NCBI GenBank assembly: GCA_039960995.1
Contig: JBDVKF010000006.1
Span: 1-64,000 of the forward strand
Direction: 5' to 3'
DNA from: JABSSA01 sp039960995
GTDB lineage: Bacteria > Pseudomonadota > Alphaproteobacteria > Rhodobacterales > Rhodobacteraceae
DNA: 64,000 nucleotides
Position 1 is the stretch's first letter; each line of letters begins with the position of its first letter. The translations under genes and the position numbers were made by a program. Below, in pieces: positions 52,410 through 61,477 of this stretch. Under the pieces are notes generated by a model. It saw nothing but the letters and a program-made list of their open reading frames with translations, was not told the DNA's origin and did not search any database.

Positions 52410-53425
52410 CGCTTCTGCTGCTTGTGACAGCCTTCTGTGCGCAGGCTGAAACCTACCGTGTTGCGACATGGAACGTCGAATTGTCGCGCAAAGGTCCGGG
52501 TCTTTTGTTGCGGGACATGATCCGGGGCGATGACGAACAGATACGCGCAGTTCTAACCATTATTGCGGATGTCCGCCCTGACGTTCTGTTGTTGCAGGGT
52601 GTCGATTTTGATCAGACAAGCGAAGTATTGCGACGTCTCGCAGACGCCACAGGATATGATCACCACTTTGCGTTTCCACCAAATTCCGGGCGCCAAGTTG
52701 GGTTGGACGTTGACGGGGATGGTCGGCTAGGAGAACCCGAAGACGCCTTGGGGTTTGGGTGGTTTTTCGGTGAAGGCGGAATGGCCTTGCTGTCCCGATT
52801 TCCGATTCAGATCGATGTCTCACACAATTATTCTGATATGTTGTGGAAAGACCTGCCAAAGGCTTTGATGCCGTCGCCTGATCATAATTGGCCGTCGCAA
52901 GCCGTGTATGACTCGTTGCCGTTGTCTTCGATGGGGCATTGGCAAGTCCCGATTGCCGTCCCGGAAGGTGATCTTACCTTGTTGGCCTTTCATGCCAGTC
53001 CGCCAGTGTTCGATGGTCCAGAAGATCGCAATGGCCTTCGTAATCATGACCAAATCGCATTCTGGCAAAGCGTGATGGATGGCATCGTAGGATCGGTGCC
53101 AGAGTCCCGATTTGTCGTTTTGGGGGATGCCAACCAAGACCCGGTTGATGGCGAAGGTCGCAAGGCGGCCATTCGGTCCCTATTGGCAGATCACAGGCTG
53201 CAAGACGTCGCACCACAGGGCGCACAGGGAACTGACACCGTTGACTGGGACGAGATTGGAGTGGGCAAATTACGGGTCGATTACGTTTTACCGTCATCAG
53301 ACTTAGACGTGATCGATTCTGGGGTATACTGGCCAGTCGCAGAAACCGAAGAAGCGGCGACTGCACGCATTGCCAGTCGCCACTCTCTGGTTTGGGTTGA
53401 TCTTGAGATATCAGACCGTCACTGA
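52280..53425 (+). CDS. Exported endonuclease/exonuclease/phosphatase (EEP) family protein
   Basis: The EEP fold begins at ETYRVATWNVELSRKG; catalytic positions follow in VLLLQGVDF, LAFHASP, VVLGDANQDP and SRHSLVWVD. The segment RRTGYASGLTLLLLVTAFCAQA looks like a signal peptide. The only in-frame ATG is at 52280, giving a 130-base overlap with the upstream gene and a long basic N-terminus, so the true start is uncertain. Likely a periplasmic phosphodiesterase or nuclease. Confidence 0.75.
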   Translation: MGLSSRFYDYARCRHAPDCGNDQRTAPPRIRSKCRRTGYASGLTLLLLVTAFCAQAETYRVATWNVELSRKGPGLLLRDMIRGDDEQIRAVLTIIADVRPDVLLLQGVDFDQTSEVLRRLADATGYDHHFAFPPNSGRQVGLDVDGDGRLGEPEDALGFGWFFGEGGMALLSRFPIQIDVSHNYSDMLWKDLPKALMPSPDHNWPSQAVYDSLPLSSMGHWQVPIAVPEGDLTLLAFHASPPVFDGPEDRNGLRNHDQIAFWQSVMDGIVGSVPESRFVVLGDANQDPVDGEGRKAAIRSLLADHRLQDVAPQGAQGTDTVDWDEIGVGKLRVDYVLPSSDLDVIDSGVYWPVAETEEAATARIASRHSLVWVDLEISDRH

Positions 53426-54313
53426 ACGCTGTGCGAAATCCGTCTGACTTTTGATGCCCTTTGCCACCAAGGCAGCCCGAATGACGTCTTCAATTGGCGT
53501 GGGTTTAAAATCGGGTAACAGCCGGGCCAGTTTGGCGTTCGAAAGCGAATGATCAAGGTTCCACAAATATCGCATTTCCTGCATCTCGCGGGCCAATCCC
53601 CAAAACGGGCTGGCCAGTCGCATGACCCACCATGGGAAGGATGATACCTGAACGGGTTTTCCTGTGATGGCCTCCACGTGCTGTGACAGCAAATCGACCG
53701 AGAATGTATGACCTTTGAACGGTATATCTTCAAATACGGGCAGGTCGCTTCGACGGTCACAAAGCTGCACAGCGGCTTCAGCCCAATCGGGCAAGAAACA
53801 CCATGCTTGACGTACATTCGTGGCACCCGGTGCCAGGATCTTATTCGAATTCATCCGCGACAGATGCAGCAGGCTCATTACGTCACTGTTGGCGTCGGGG
53901 TCGATGAAGTTGCCGGCACGCAATACCAGTGTACGCACGCCACTTTCGGCGTAACGTGCTTCCATCTCGACCCGGATATAGCCTTTTCTTGAACACGCGC
54001 GTTGCGGTGTATTTTCATCAAAGACGCCGGATGCGTTTCCATAGTTGTAGACATTGCCCGGGATCACAACGGTCGCGTCATTGATCTTAGCTGCTGCAAT
54101 ATGGGCCTCGGTTATCTCCGGGATCAGTTGCGCCCAATTGTAATAGTTGGCTGGGTTCATCCCATTAACGATGACGTCAGCATCCTGCGCGGCATGTGCC
54201 ATGCTCGTGCCCCGTTGAAAGCGTTTGATTGTCCAACCCGCGCGATCAAATGCGCGTGCTGCATGGGTTCCAATTTTGCCGGATGCGCCGGTAAAGAGAA
54301 CAGTTTTTGTCAT
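53411..54313 (-). CDS. NAD(P)-dependent epimerase/NmrA-like SDR
   Basis: 300 residues from ATG 54313 (AAGGG upstream). Rossmann motif VLFTGASGKIGTHAARAF, ADVIVNGMNPANYYNW, and PGNVYNYGNASG in place of the usual Tyr-x3-Lys region. An atypical extended SDR of unknown substrate. Diverges from the LysR gene, which probably regulates it. Confidence 0.8.
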   Translation of the reverse strand: MTKTVLFTGASGKIGTHAARAFDRAGWTIKRFQRGTSMAHAAQDADVIVNGMNPANYYNWAQLIPEITEAHIAAAKINDATVVIPGNVYNYGNASGVFDENTPQRACSRKGYIRVEMEARYAESGVRTLVLRAGNFIDPDANSDVMSLLHLSRMNSNKILAPGATNVRQAWCFLPDWAEAAVQLCDRRSDLPVFEDIPFKGHTFSVDLLSQHVEAITGKPVQVSSFPWWVMRLASPFWGLAREMQEMRYLWNLDHSLSNAKLARLLPDFKPTPIEDVIRAALVAKGIKSQTDFAQRSVTV

Positions 54314-54395
54314 ATCTGGCCCTTTCGTTTCGCCGTTTCCAGCTTGATATGGCATTCCTATTCGTTCATAAATCCGCTGGATTCGCAGATTAGGT

Positions 54396-54409
54396 ATTCA
54401 AAATTGAAT
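54396..54409. promoter_or_regulatory. Palindrome at the LysR start, candidate operator
   Basis: ATTCAA-AA-TTGAAT, perfect 6-base arms, overlapping the first two bases of the LysR ATG in the 94-base divergent region. Fits a site for autoregulation by the LysR protein. Confidence 0.4.
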
Positions 54410-55319
54410 GGATAAAGATCCTCAATCAATGGACTGGTCGCTTGTACAGAGTTTCCTCATGGTGGCTGAAACCGGATCACTCAGCGAAGCGGCGCGTCGG
54501 TTGAACCAAAGCCAACCGACCATAGGGCGACATATCCGTGCCCTTGAAAAACAATTGCAGACGTCGCTGTTTGAACGCCACCAACGTGGGTTTAATCTGA
54601 CGAATGAAGGTGCCGCCTTGGTGCCGCACGCGAAATCCGCGCGGGACAGTATGCAAGCCCTTCGGTTGACCGCAGCAGGTCAAGAAAGCCAAATGGAAGG
54701 TACCGTGCGCATTGCCTGCAGCGTTTTTGCGGCACACCATATTTTGCCAGATATCATCGCCAGCATGCGCGCCATAGAGCCTGGCATTGATTTTGAAATT
54801 GCCCCCAGTGACGAAAGCGAAAACCTGTTGTACCGCGAGGCTGATATCGCTGTGCGTATGTATCGACCGACGCAGCTTGATATCGTGACGCGCCATATTG
54901 GCGACATCCCAATTGGTGTTTTTGCGGCCCATGGGTATTTGGACCGTGCCGATGCCCCGATCGAGATCGAAAATTTCTTTGATCATGATGTGGTTGGTTT
55001 TGATCAAGGCATGTTGATCTTGAACGTCATGTGCGCGCTGGGCTTGCAAGCAAAGCCTTCAGATTTTGCAGTGCGATGCGACAACCAAAGCGCCTATTGG
55101 GAACTTGTGCGCGCGGGATGCGGCATCGGGTTTGCGCAACTGAACGTAGGGCGGGCTGAACCCAAAGTGGTCGAATTGGACCTTGATTTGCCATTGCCAC
55201 CACTGCCCGTATGGCTGGCCGCACCAGAGGCAATGCGCCAAGTGCCACGGTTGTCGCGGGTTTGGGATTTGCTGGCTGACAGTCTCACAGACTATGTCCG
55301 AAACGCGCACAGACATTGA
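54408..55319 (+). CDS. LysR-family transcriptional regulator
   Basis: 303 residues: HTH in SLSEAARRLNQSQPTIGRHIRALEKQLQ (residues ~25-52) and a LysR substrate domain (MEGTVRIACSVFAAHHILPDI). Divergent from the SDR epimerase gene, its likely target. Effector unknown. Confidence 0.9.
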   Translation: MDKDPQSMDWSLVQSFLMVAETGSLSEAARRLNQSQPTIGRHIRALEKQLQTSLFERHQRGFNLTNEGAALVPHAKSARDSMQALRLTAAGQESQMEGTVRIACSVFAAHHILPDIIASMRAIEPGIDFEIAPSDESENLLYREADIAVRMYRPTQLDIVTRHIGDIPIGVFAAHGYLDRADAPIEIENFFDHDVVGFDQGMLILNVMCALGLQAKPSDFAVRCDNQSAYWELVRAGCGIGFAQLNVGRAEPKVVELDLDLPLPPLPVWLAAPEAMRQVPRLSRVWDLLADSLTDYVRNAHRH

Positions 55320-55379
55320 CCCTCAGGCCCGTGCGCGCTAGGCCCCCGGGCAACCTGAAAGTTCATGTGGAGAAAGCGA

Positions 55380-56480
55380 ATGTCCAACCCATCCCTGTTG
55401 ATCCTGCCCGGTGACGGCATTGGTCCCGAAGTCATGGCGCAAGTGCGCCGGATCATTGGCTGGATGGGTGACAAGCGCGGCGTGACTTTTGACGTCAGCG
55501 AAGACCTTGTCGGTGGCGTCGCCTATGACACACACGGCACGCCACTGCACGATGACACAATGGCGAAAGCCCAAGAGGTCGACGCGGTGCTGCTGGGCGC
55601 TGTGGGTGGTCCAAAATACGATGATTTGGATTTCAGCGTTAAACCAGAACGCGGCCTTTTGCGGCTGCGCAAAGAGATGGATCTGTATTCCAATTTACGC
55701 CCAGCACAGTGTTTTGACGCGCTCGCGGACTTTTCGTCGCTGAAGAAAGACGTTGTGGCCGGGTTGGACATCATGATTGTTCGCGAACTGACATCGGGTG
55801 TCTATTTTGGCGAACCGCGTGGTATTTTCAAAGAAGGCAATGAGCGCGTTGGTATCAACACGCAGCGTTACACGGAAAGTGAAATCGAACGCGCTGCGCG
55901 GTCAGCGTTCGAACTTGCCATGCGCCGCAACAAGAAACTGTGTTCCATGGAAAAGGCGAACGTCATGGAATCTGGCATTTTGTGGCGCGAAGTCGTCACC
56001 CGTGTTGGCGCGGATTATCCAGAAGTTGAGTTGTCGCACATGTATGCAGATGCTGGCGCGATGCAATTGACCCGCTGGCCCAAACAGTTCGATGTGATTG
56101 TAACAGACAACCTGTTTGGTGACCTGTTGTCTGACCTTGCTGCGATGCTGACAGGTTCCCTTGGCATGTTACCGTCTGCGTCGCTTGGATCACCGATGGC
56201 CAACGGACGCCCAAAAGCGTTGTACGAACCGGTACACGGATCAGCGCCGGATATTGCGGGTCAGGGTAAAGCGAACCCGATTGCGTGTATCCTAAGCTTT
56301 GCGATGGCGCTGCGTTACAGCTTTGACATGGCAGAAGAAGCAGATTTGGTCGAAGCGGCGGTTCAAACGGTTCTGGCCAATGGATTGCGCACGGCTGATC
56401 TGTTGGGTGAAGAAGGGGCGCAACCTGTTTCGACAAGTGAAATGGGTGATGCCATTCTTGAAGCGTTGAACGCAGGCTGA
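55380..56480 (+). CDS. leuB: 3-isopropylmalate dehydrogenase
   Basis: 366 residues from ATG 55380 (GGAG upstream). LILPGDGIGPEVMAQ, the substrate-binding ERGLLRLRKEMDLYSNLRP and VRELTSGVYFGEPRG, metal Asp in MYADAGAMQL and DNLFGDLLSD, and NAD-binding PVHGSAPDIAGQGKANP. Third step of leucine synthesis, encoded about 4 kb from leuCD rather than next to it. The SDR gene follows 5 bases later. Confidence 0.97.
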   Translation: MSNPSLLILPGDGIGPEVMAQVRRIIGWMGDKRGVTFDVSEDLVGGVAYDTHGTPLHDDTMAKAQEVDAVLLGAVGGPKYDDLDFSVKPERGLLRLRKEMDLYSNLRPAQCFDALADFSSLKKDVVAGLDIMIVRELTSGVYFGEPRGIFKEGNERVGINTQRYTESEIERAARSAFELAMRRNKKLCSMEKANVMESGILWREVVTRVGADYPEVELSHMYADAGAMQLTRWPKQFDVIVTDNLFGDLLSDLAAMLTGSLGMLPSASLGSPMANGRPKALYEPVHGSAPDIAGQGKANPIACILSFAMALRYSFDMAEEADLVEAAVQTVLANGLRTADLLGEEGAQPVSTSEMGDAILEALNAG

Positions 56481-56485
56481 CCCGG

Positions 56486-57229
56486 ATGAAAACGGCTTTG
56501 GTCACAGGTGCTGCGCGCGGGATCGGTCTGGCGACGACCCAGCTTTTCTTGAAAGAAGGCTGGCAAGTCGCAATGGTCGATCGCGATGCTGCAGAACTTG
56601 AGACCGCGGCCGAGCCTTTGTCGAATGTGCTTACCATTGCTGCGGATGTTTCTGACCCCGCAGCAGTGGACGACATAATCGCAAAAGCAGCTGCGTTTGA
56701 CGGAATTGATGCACTGGTCAACAACGCGGGCGTGGCCGATTTTGGCCCGATGGAGGACACCAGTTTTGAACGCTGGCGCACTGTTATGGAAACGAACCTA
56801 GATGGTGTGTTTCTGACGACGCAGGCCGCCATTCCGCATTTGAAAGCGTCCAAAGGCGCGATTGTTAACATCGCCTCGATTTCGGGATTGCGGGCTTCGA
56901 CGTTGCGGGTCGCCTATGGCACGTCCAAAGCGGCTGTGATCCAAATGACCAAACAGCAAGCTGCTGAGTTGGGCGAATACGGCGTTCGCGCCAATTGTAT
57001 CTGTCCGGGGCCAGTGCGGACCAAATTGGCGATGGCCGTGCATTCGCAAGACATCATTGACGCCTATCACGACGCAATCCCATTGAACCGATATGGCAGC
57101 GAAACAGAAATAGCTGCCCCAATTGTCTTTTTGTGCTCGGACAGTGCCAGCTATATCACCGGTCAGGTTTTGGCCGTGGATGGCGGCTTTGACTCCACCG
57201 GTGTTGGTCTGCCGGCTTTGCGCAAGTAA
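56486..57229 (+). CDS. Short-chain dehydrogenase/reductase
   Basis: 247 residues, classical SDR: TGAARGIG cofactor loop, NNAGVADFG, catalytic Ser in IASISG, and YGTSK (Tyr-x3-Lys). Ends with the FabG-like ITGQVLAVDGGFDSTG. Substrate unknown; probably cotranscribed with leuB. Confidence 0.9.
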   Translation: MKTALVTGAARGIGLATTQLFLKEGWQVAMVDRDAAELETAAEPLSNVLTIAADVSDPAAVDDIIAKAAAFDGIDALVNNAGVADFGPMEDTSFERWRTVMETNLDGVFLTTQAAIPHLKASKGAIVNIASISGLRASTLRVAYGTSKAAVIQMTKQQAAELGEYGVRANCICPGPVRTKLAMAVHSQDIIDAYHDAIPLNRYGSETEIAAPIVFLCSDSASYITGQVLAVDGGFDSTGVGLPALRK

Positions 57230-57588
57230 GCGGCCAAGAAGCCCATTTAAGTTATCGAACGTTTGCTAGGATTTCTCCACTATCGGCGATTTTAGGTGAG
57301 CCTCACTGACAGCTGCGCCAATCGCGTGCGAGGCGTTTAGACATTACCAAACAGCCTCGCGGAACTGCTGCACTAGTGACGCATCTTTTTGACAAGGGTG
57401 TTTGTTCAACTTACGGCTTTTGTATCCAAAGGGATACGGCAAACCAAGACGATGAACATTGCAGCGTTCACCAAAAGATCCAAGGATGAGTTAGTCCAAG
57501 ACGTGCCATTGGCGTGTTTGCTCAAAGGTGTGTTTGGATCAAGAAAGCAGCTGCGAGAAAAAGGGACGGCAGGTCTCTTTGATCTCTT
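57230..57588. other. Intergenic region with hairpin
   Basis: No convincing gene; small frames here lack homology or ribosome binding sites. A stable hairpin GCGAGGCGTTT / AAACaGCCTCGC (57328-57360, one bulged A) could end the leuB-SDR transcript, although no T-run follows. Confidence 0.5.
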
Positions 57589-58668
57589 GTGTATGCCAGT
57601 CAGCGAACGTGTGGATTGCCATTTGGGCGCTTTGACCGCGTGATTTTGGTTGCGATCACTTTTGCCATCGGAGCTGTGGGTGTCGGTTTGTTTCACGCGA
57701 TGCACTTACCACTGCCTTGGTTATTGGGGCCCATAACCAGTTGTTTGGCTGCCGCGTTATTTGGCGTGCGTTTGCGCGGGATAAAGCAGTTGAATGACGG
57801 AATGCGCACCATTTTGGGCGTTGCAGTTGGCGCGACTTTGACACCTGCTGTTTTGGCTACGTTTCCAAGCATGTGGCCGACTTTGGCATTGGTTTGTGTG
57901 ATGGTGATATGCATCTGCGCGATTGGAGTGCCTTATTTCCAGCGTGTCTGGGGCTATGATTTTGTCACAGCGTATTATTCTGCCATGCCGGGCGGATTGC
58001 AGGACATGTTGTTGTTTGGCGAAGAGGCGGGCGGAAATGTTCGCACCCTGTCTTTGATCCACGCGACGCGTATATTGGTCACTGTCGCTGCGCTGCCATT
58101 CATATTACGGATGATATGGGATGCTGATCTGACCAATTTGCCGGGCGATCCCTTGGTGAATGTCCCAGTTTCGGAACTTGTATTAATGGTCCTGTGCGCC
58201 GTTATCGGCTGGTGGATGGCCGCAAAAGTTGGGTTATTTGGGGCATCTATTTTGGGCCCGCTTTTGGTCAGCATGGTCGCCGCAATATTTGGGCTGCTAC
58301 ACTTTCGTCCCCCAGCCGAGGCGATATGGGCGGCGCAGTTCTTTATCGGCATTACGATTGGGTGCAAATATTCAGGCATCACGATGGCCGAAGTCCGCAG
58401 GGATTTAATCGCTGGCCTTGGATACTGCGTTCTGCTGACTGTTTTGACCGTCATATTTGTCGAATTGGTCTATGGGTTTGATTTAGCGCCGGGGATGGAG
58501 ACATTGTTGGCTTTTGCGCCGGGTGGGCAGGCCGAGATGACAGTTCTGGCTTTGATCGTGGGTGCGGATGCGGCCTTTGTGGTGGCACATCACGTGTTGC
58601 GCATCTTTCTGGTTATCCTAGGAGCGCCATTGGCTTTGCGATTGTTTGGATCGACACCTCGGAAATGA
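57589..58668 (+). CDS. AbrB-family membrane protein (putative transporter)
   Basis: About 350 residues with ten hydrophobic helices in two repeats (PLPWLLGPITSCLAAALFGVRLRG; GLFGASILGPLLVSMVAAIFGLLH), the AbrB/COG3180 family formerly called ammonia monooxygenase-like. AFAPGGQAEMTVLALIVGADAAFVVAHHVLRIFLV is diagnostic. The start (GTG 57589 or a later GTG/TTG) is uncertain. Substrate unknown. Confidence 0.85.
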   Translation: MYASQRTCGLPFGRFDRVILVAITFAIGAVGVGLFHAMHLPLPWLLGPITSCLAAALFGVRLRGIKQLNDGMRTILGVAVGATLTPAVLATFPSMWPTLALVCVMVICICAIGVPYFQRVWGYDFVTAYYSAMPGGLQDMLLFGEEAGGNVRTLSLIHATRILVTVAALPFILRMIWDADLTNLPGDPLVNVPVSELVLMVLCAVIGWWMAAKVGLFGASILGPLLVSMVAAIFGLLHFRPPAEAIWAAQFFIGITIGCKYSGITMAEVRRDLIAGLGYCVLLTVLTVIFVELVYGFDLAPGMETLLAFAPGGQAEMTVLALIVGADAAFVVAHHVLRIFLVILGAPLALRLFGSTPRK

Positions 58669-58694
58669 CCTAGCGCCAGCATGTCGCGCAAAGC

Positions 58695-59786
58695 TCAGCT
58701 CGGACTCCAGATTTCGTGCGGCACAAAGACTGTGCCTTGCGCCAATTTCCGTGCCGTTTGCGCCAAACCGGCGGACATCACATCAAATTCACTGTGATCA
58801 AGGCGATAGTCGATCCCAACGTCAAGCGTGCCCATCGGATGTTCCAGCTTCATGCGTGCTGGCGAAGGCGGTAGATTTAATTGCATTGCGTCCGAAATGG
58901 TGCCGGGACATAGCAAACAGGCGCTTATGCATTGTGACCCCGTAACGGCCAAGCTGGGATGACAGCGCCAAGGCATAAAGTACCGCGTCGCAACAATCCC
59001 GCCGGCAACAGCAGGGGACAGTAAGCCAAACTTAGGCGTCACAGATCTCGACACGTCGCCCATACCCATGCGTTCACCGGCCAAAAGGCGGGTCGCTTCC
59101 ATGTGATCGAGAAAGGCGCGATTGCTGTCCAGCTCTGCTGCGGTTTCTTGGCCGGTTAACCCAAAGGAAGACGCAAGTGCGATAACCATTGGCATCGCAA
59201 CATCCAGGCACGACACTTCGATGCCATTGATGATCTCTTTGCGGTGACCTGTCGGAAACATCTTTCCAGTCACCCCGCCCACCACATTCAAGAACTGCAA
59301 TTTGACAGGCGCGGCAGTTCCGGGCACGCCATCGATTTCGGCGTCCCCATCATAAACGACCTGTTCGTTTCGGGTGTGGACCTTTTGCACGACGCGGGCC
59401 TCTGTGTTCACGGATCGAATGCGTATTTCGGTCAAGTCATCCGTTGCCGGAACAAGACCCATTTCGATGGCGGCGGGGCCAACGCCAATCAGGATGTTCC
59501 CGCAGGTCGGGCTGTAATCAACGTGGCGATCATCCACGCTGACTTGTGCAAAGAAAAAGTCGACATCCGCCCATTCATCTTTGGAACGAGACAGCATAGC
59601 GACCTTGGTTGTGACGGCTGACCCACCGCCGATCCCATCAATGTTGATAGGGTGTCCCGAACCGATAACGGACACCAAAACCTTAGACAGCAATGCGCGA
59701 TCTTCGGGAAGGTCTGCGCGATGGAAATATGGCCCGCGCGAAGTACCGCCACGCATGAACAAAAATGGGATTTCAGTCTGCGTCAT
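58695..59786 (-). CDS. PrpF/GalD-type isomerase (DUF453)
   Basis: 363 residues from ATG 59786. MRGGTSRGPYF, the active-site Cys in SPTCGNILIGVGP and a second-lobe Cys-containing SCLDVAMPMVI identify the diaminopimelate-epimerase-fold PrpF family, which includes 4-oxalomesaconate tautomerase and aconitate isomerase. Converges on the AbrB gene and diverges from the ABM/lactonase pair. Confidence 0.85.
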   Translation of the reverse strand: MTQTEIPFLFMRGGTSRGPYFHRADLPEDRALLSKVLVSVIGSGHPINIDGIGGGSAVTTKVAMLSRSKDEWADVDFFFAQVSVDDRHVDYSPTCGNILIGVGPAAIEMGLVPATDDLTEIRIRSVNTEARVVQKVHTRNEQVVYDGDAEIDGVPGTAAPVKLQFLNVVGGVTGKMFPTGHRKEIINGIEVSCLDVAMPMVIALASSFGLTGQETAAELDSNRAFLDHMEATRLLAGERMGMGDVSRSVTPKFGLLSPAVAGGIVATRYFMPWRCHPSLAVTGSQCISACLLCPGTISDAMQLNLPPSPARMKLEHPMGTLDVGIDYRLDHSEFDVMSAGLAQTARKLAQGTVFVPHEIWSPS

Positions 59787-60156
59787 GTCAGCGGCCACGG
59801 TGCACTGGCGGCAGTTTGCAAAGCTCTGGCTTCGAAATCTCGGTTCAGAAATTTGGTCATGGATCAGATAAACCTGATCTGCGCTGCGCTGTATAGTGTC
59901 GTGATCCTTGCGGGTCCGCGTGTCCGGGGGAATGAGTTTCGGTGCGTTGATGACTGGATATCTGTCAGCGTCGCAGACCTTTGATACCTTTCTCGGAATT
60001 ACTCGCTTTGCCTCGCTTTTGATTGCAGATGGCGATTTTTGTGTTCTTATCGTGCCAAGTGGCGACAGGGCGGCAAGCCCTGAACGTTACTTTGATGCGA
60101 ATCCAGTTGCCTGCGACACGGGGCTTGGTTGCCAAAGGGAAAGGTTGTTTTGTCTG
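59787..60156. other. Divergent intergenic region between the prpF-like and ABM genes
   Basis: No gene supported. It contains GATCAG-ATAAAC-CTGATC at 59862-59879, a perfect 6-base inverted repeat suited to a regulator, 76 bases from the prpF-like start. Confidence 0.5.
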
Positions 60157-60444
60157 ATGTATGTGGTGACAGTCACCTTCGAAATTGATCCTGATAGGAT
60201 AGATGAATTTATGCCATTGATGCTGGCCAATGCACGTGCGTCGCGGGACAAGGAACCCGGTTGCCATCAGTTTGATGTATGCCGGGTCAAAGGCGAAAGT
60301 CGCGTGTTTTTGTACGAAGTGTACGACAACGCAGCGGCGTTCAAAGCGCATCTTGCTAGCCCGCATTTTCTGGAATTCGACGCTGCCGTATCTGCGATGA
60401 TCCAACACAAAGCAGTGTTGACATTTGACGAGGTGCATCAATGA
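60157..60444 (+). CDS. ABM-domain (putative quinol monooxygenase) protein
   Basis: 95 residues, one antibiotic-biosynthesis-monooxygenase domain: MYVVTVTFEIDPDRIDEFMPLMLANARASRDKEPGCHQFDVCR and VFLYEVYDNAAAFKAHLASPHF. A dimeric ferredoxin-like fold; YgiN is a relative. ATGA overlap with the following metallo-hydrolase shows coupling. Substrate unknown. Confidence 0.85.
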   Translation: MYVVTVTFEIDPDRIDEFMPLMLANARASRDKEPGCHQFDVCRVKGESRVFLYEVYDNAAAFKAHLASPHFLEFDAAVSAMIQHKAVLTFDEVHQ

Positions 60445-61238
60445 GCAATTGGGAAATTCACGCGATAAAATACGCGGATCGCAATGCCAGAACCCGTGCT
60501 GACAGCTTTATCATTGATGACAATCACGACTCCCCACATGCCATGGATTACTTTATGTGGCTGTTAAAACGCGGCGACGAAGTCATCCTTGTCGATACCG
60601 GTTACGATGCCCCCGAAGGCCTAAGCAGGGGGCGACCTATTCGGCTTGATCCGCGGGACGCGTTGAAGCCATTGAATATAGGACCTGACCAAGTCAGTGA
60701 GTTGATCGTGACGCATTTGCATTATGATCACGCTGGTGGCTTGCACCTGTTTCCAAACGCGACATTGCACATGCAATCGGCCGAAATGGCATTCGCAACG
60801 GGTCCGTGTATGTGCCACGATCCATTGCGCGCGCCATATACGGCGGAACACATCTGCGAAGCGGTACGCCGGCTGTATTCGGGCAAGGTACGGTTCTATG
60901 AAGGTGATGCAGAGATTGCCGAAGGTGTGACAGTTCACAAAATCGGAGGCCATTCGACCGGTTTGCAATGTGTACGTGTCCGCACCGATTCAGGATGGAT
61001 GGTCCTTGCGAGCGACGCGTCGCATTACTATGAGAATTTTATGTCGCAAAAACCGTTTCCGATCGTGGTCAATGTGCAGGAAATGTTGGACGGATTTAAA
61101 ACTCTGGAACATTTGGCGTCCCGTGTGGAATTGGTGGTTCCGGGGCACGACCCTCTTGTCTGTGAGATGTTCGCGCAAGGTGCAGCACCACATATTTTCC
61201 GGCTTGATCCCGGTCCAATTAAGGCATTCAGCACATAG
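60441..61238 (+). CDS. MBL-fold N-acyl-homoserine-lactonase-like hydrolase
   Basis: 265 residues. THLHYDHAGGLHLF carries the HxHxDH metal site, with further ligands in IGGHSTGLQCV, LASDASHYYEN and VPGHDPLV, the pattern of AiiA/AttM-type lactonases. True AHL activity is uncertain, because relatives hydrolyse other lactones in catabolic operons. Coupled to the ABM protein. Confidence 0.82.
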   Translation: MSNWEIHAIKYADRNARTRADSFIIDDNHDSPHAMDYFMWLLKRGDEVILVDTGYDAPEGLSRGRPIRLDPRDALKPLNIGPDQVSELIVTHLHYDHAGGLHLFPNATLHMQSAEMAFATGPCMCHDPLRAPYTAEHICEAVRRLYSGKVRFYEGDAEIAEGVTVHKIGGHSTGLQCVRVRTDSGWMVLASDASHYYENFMSQKPFPIVVNVQEMLDGFKTLEHLASRVELVVPGHDPLVCEMFAQGAAPHIFRLDPGPIKAFST

Positions 61239-61347
61239 AAATTCGCAGTATCGCAGATGGTTCTACCGAGGCGTCTTTACGCGTGCTGTGCCGATTGTAC
61301 TATTCAGGCGGCAGCATACCCTGCGGTTTCGTTAGAAATGCGCAGGT

Positions 61348-61376
61348 CTTGAATGCCAAAAAAACCGTTCCTATGT
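61348..61376 (+). promoter_or_regulatory. RpoH-type (heat-shock) promoter of hsp20
   Basis: CTTG at 61348-61351, 18-base spacer, CCTATGT at 61370-61376. This fits the alphaproteobacterial sigma-32 pattern CTTG-N17/18-CYTATnT. Transcription would begin near 61383, about 95 bases before the start codon. Confidence 0.65.
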
Positions 61377-61386
61377 CATTGAGTGT

Positions 61387-61470
61387 CCAAGCGCCTCTTA
61401 GGGCTTGGGCATCGTTAAACCGGGTTTGTCCAAATGGAGAACCTGTATGAAATCGCTCAATGATGAGGAT
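61387..61470 (+). promoter_or_regulatory. ROSE-like RNA thermometer in the hsp20 leader
   Basis: A 5' hairpin CCAAGC(G)CC / GG-GCTTGG (61387-61408) is followed by a terminal hairpin in which ATCGCTCA (61452-61459) pairs with TGAGGAT (61464-61470), leaving one bulged G. The latter masks the AGGA ribosome binding site (61466-61469), 8 bases before the ATG. The U-C-G-C-U strand with its bulged G opposite AGGA is the hallmark of ROSE elements. Confidence 0.6.
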
Positions 61471-61477
61471 GACACAT

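Noticed and set aside
57389..57643. An 84-codon frame between the SDR and AbrB genes
   Set aside because: It overlaps the AbrB 5' end, has no ribosome binding site and no recognisable domain; a transposase remnant was considered, but no catalytic motif is visible.
58695..59786. Diaminopimelate epimerase (dapF)
   Set aside because: Same fold and active-site Cys layout, but the MRGGTSRG start and length match PrpF/GalD instead.
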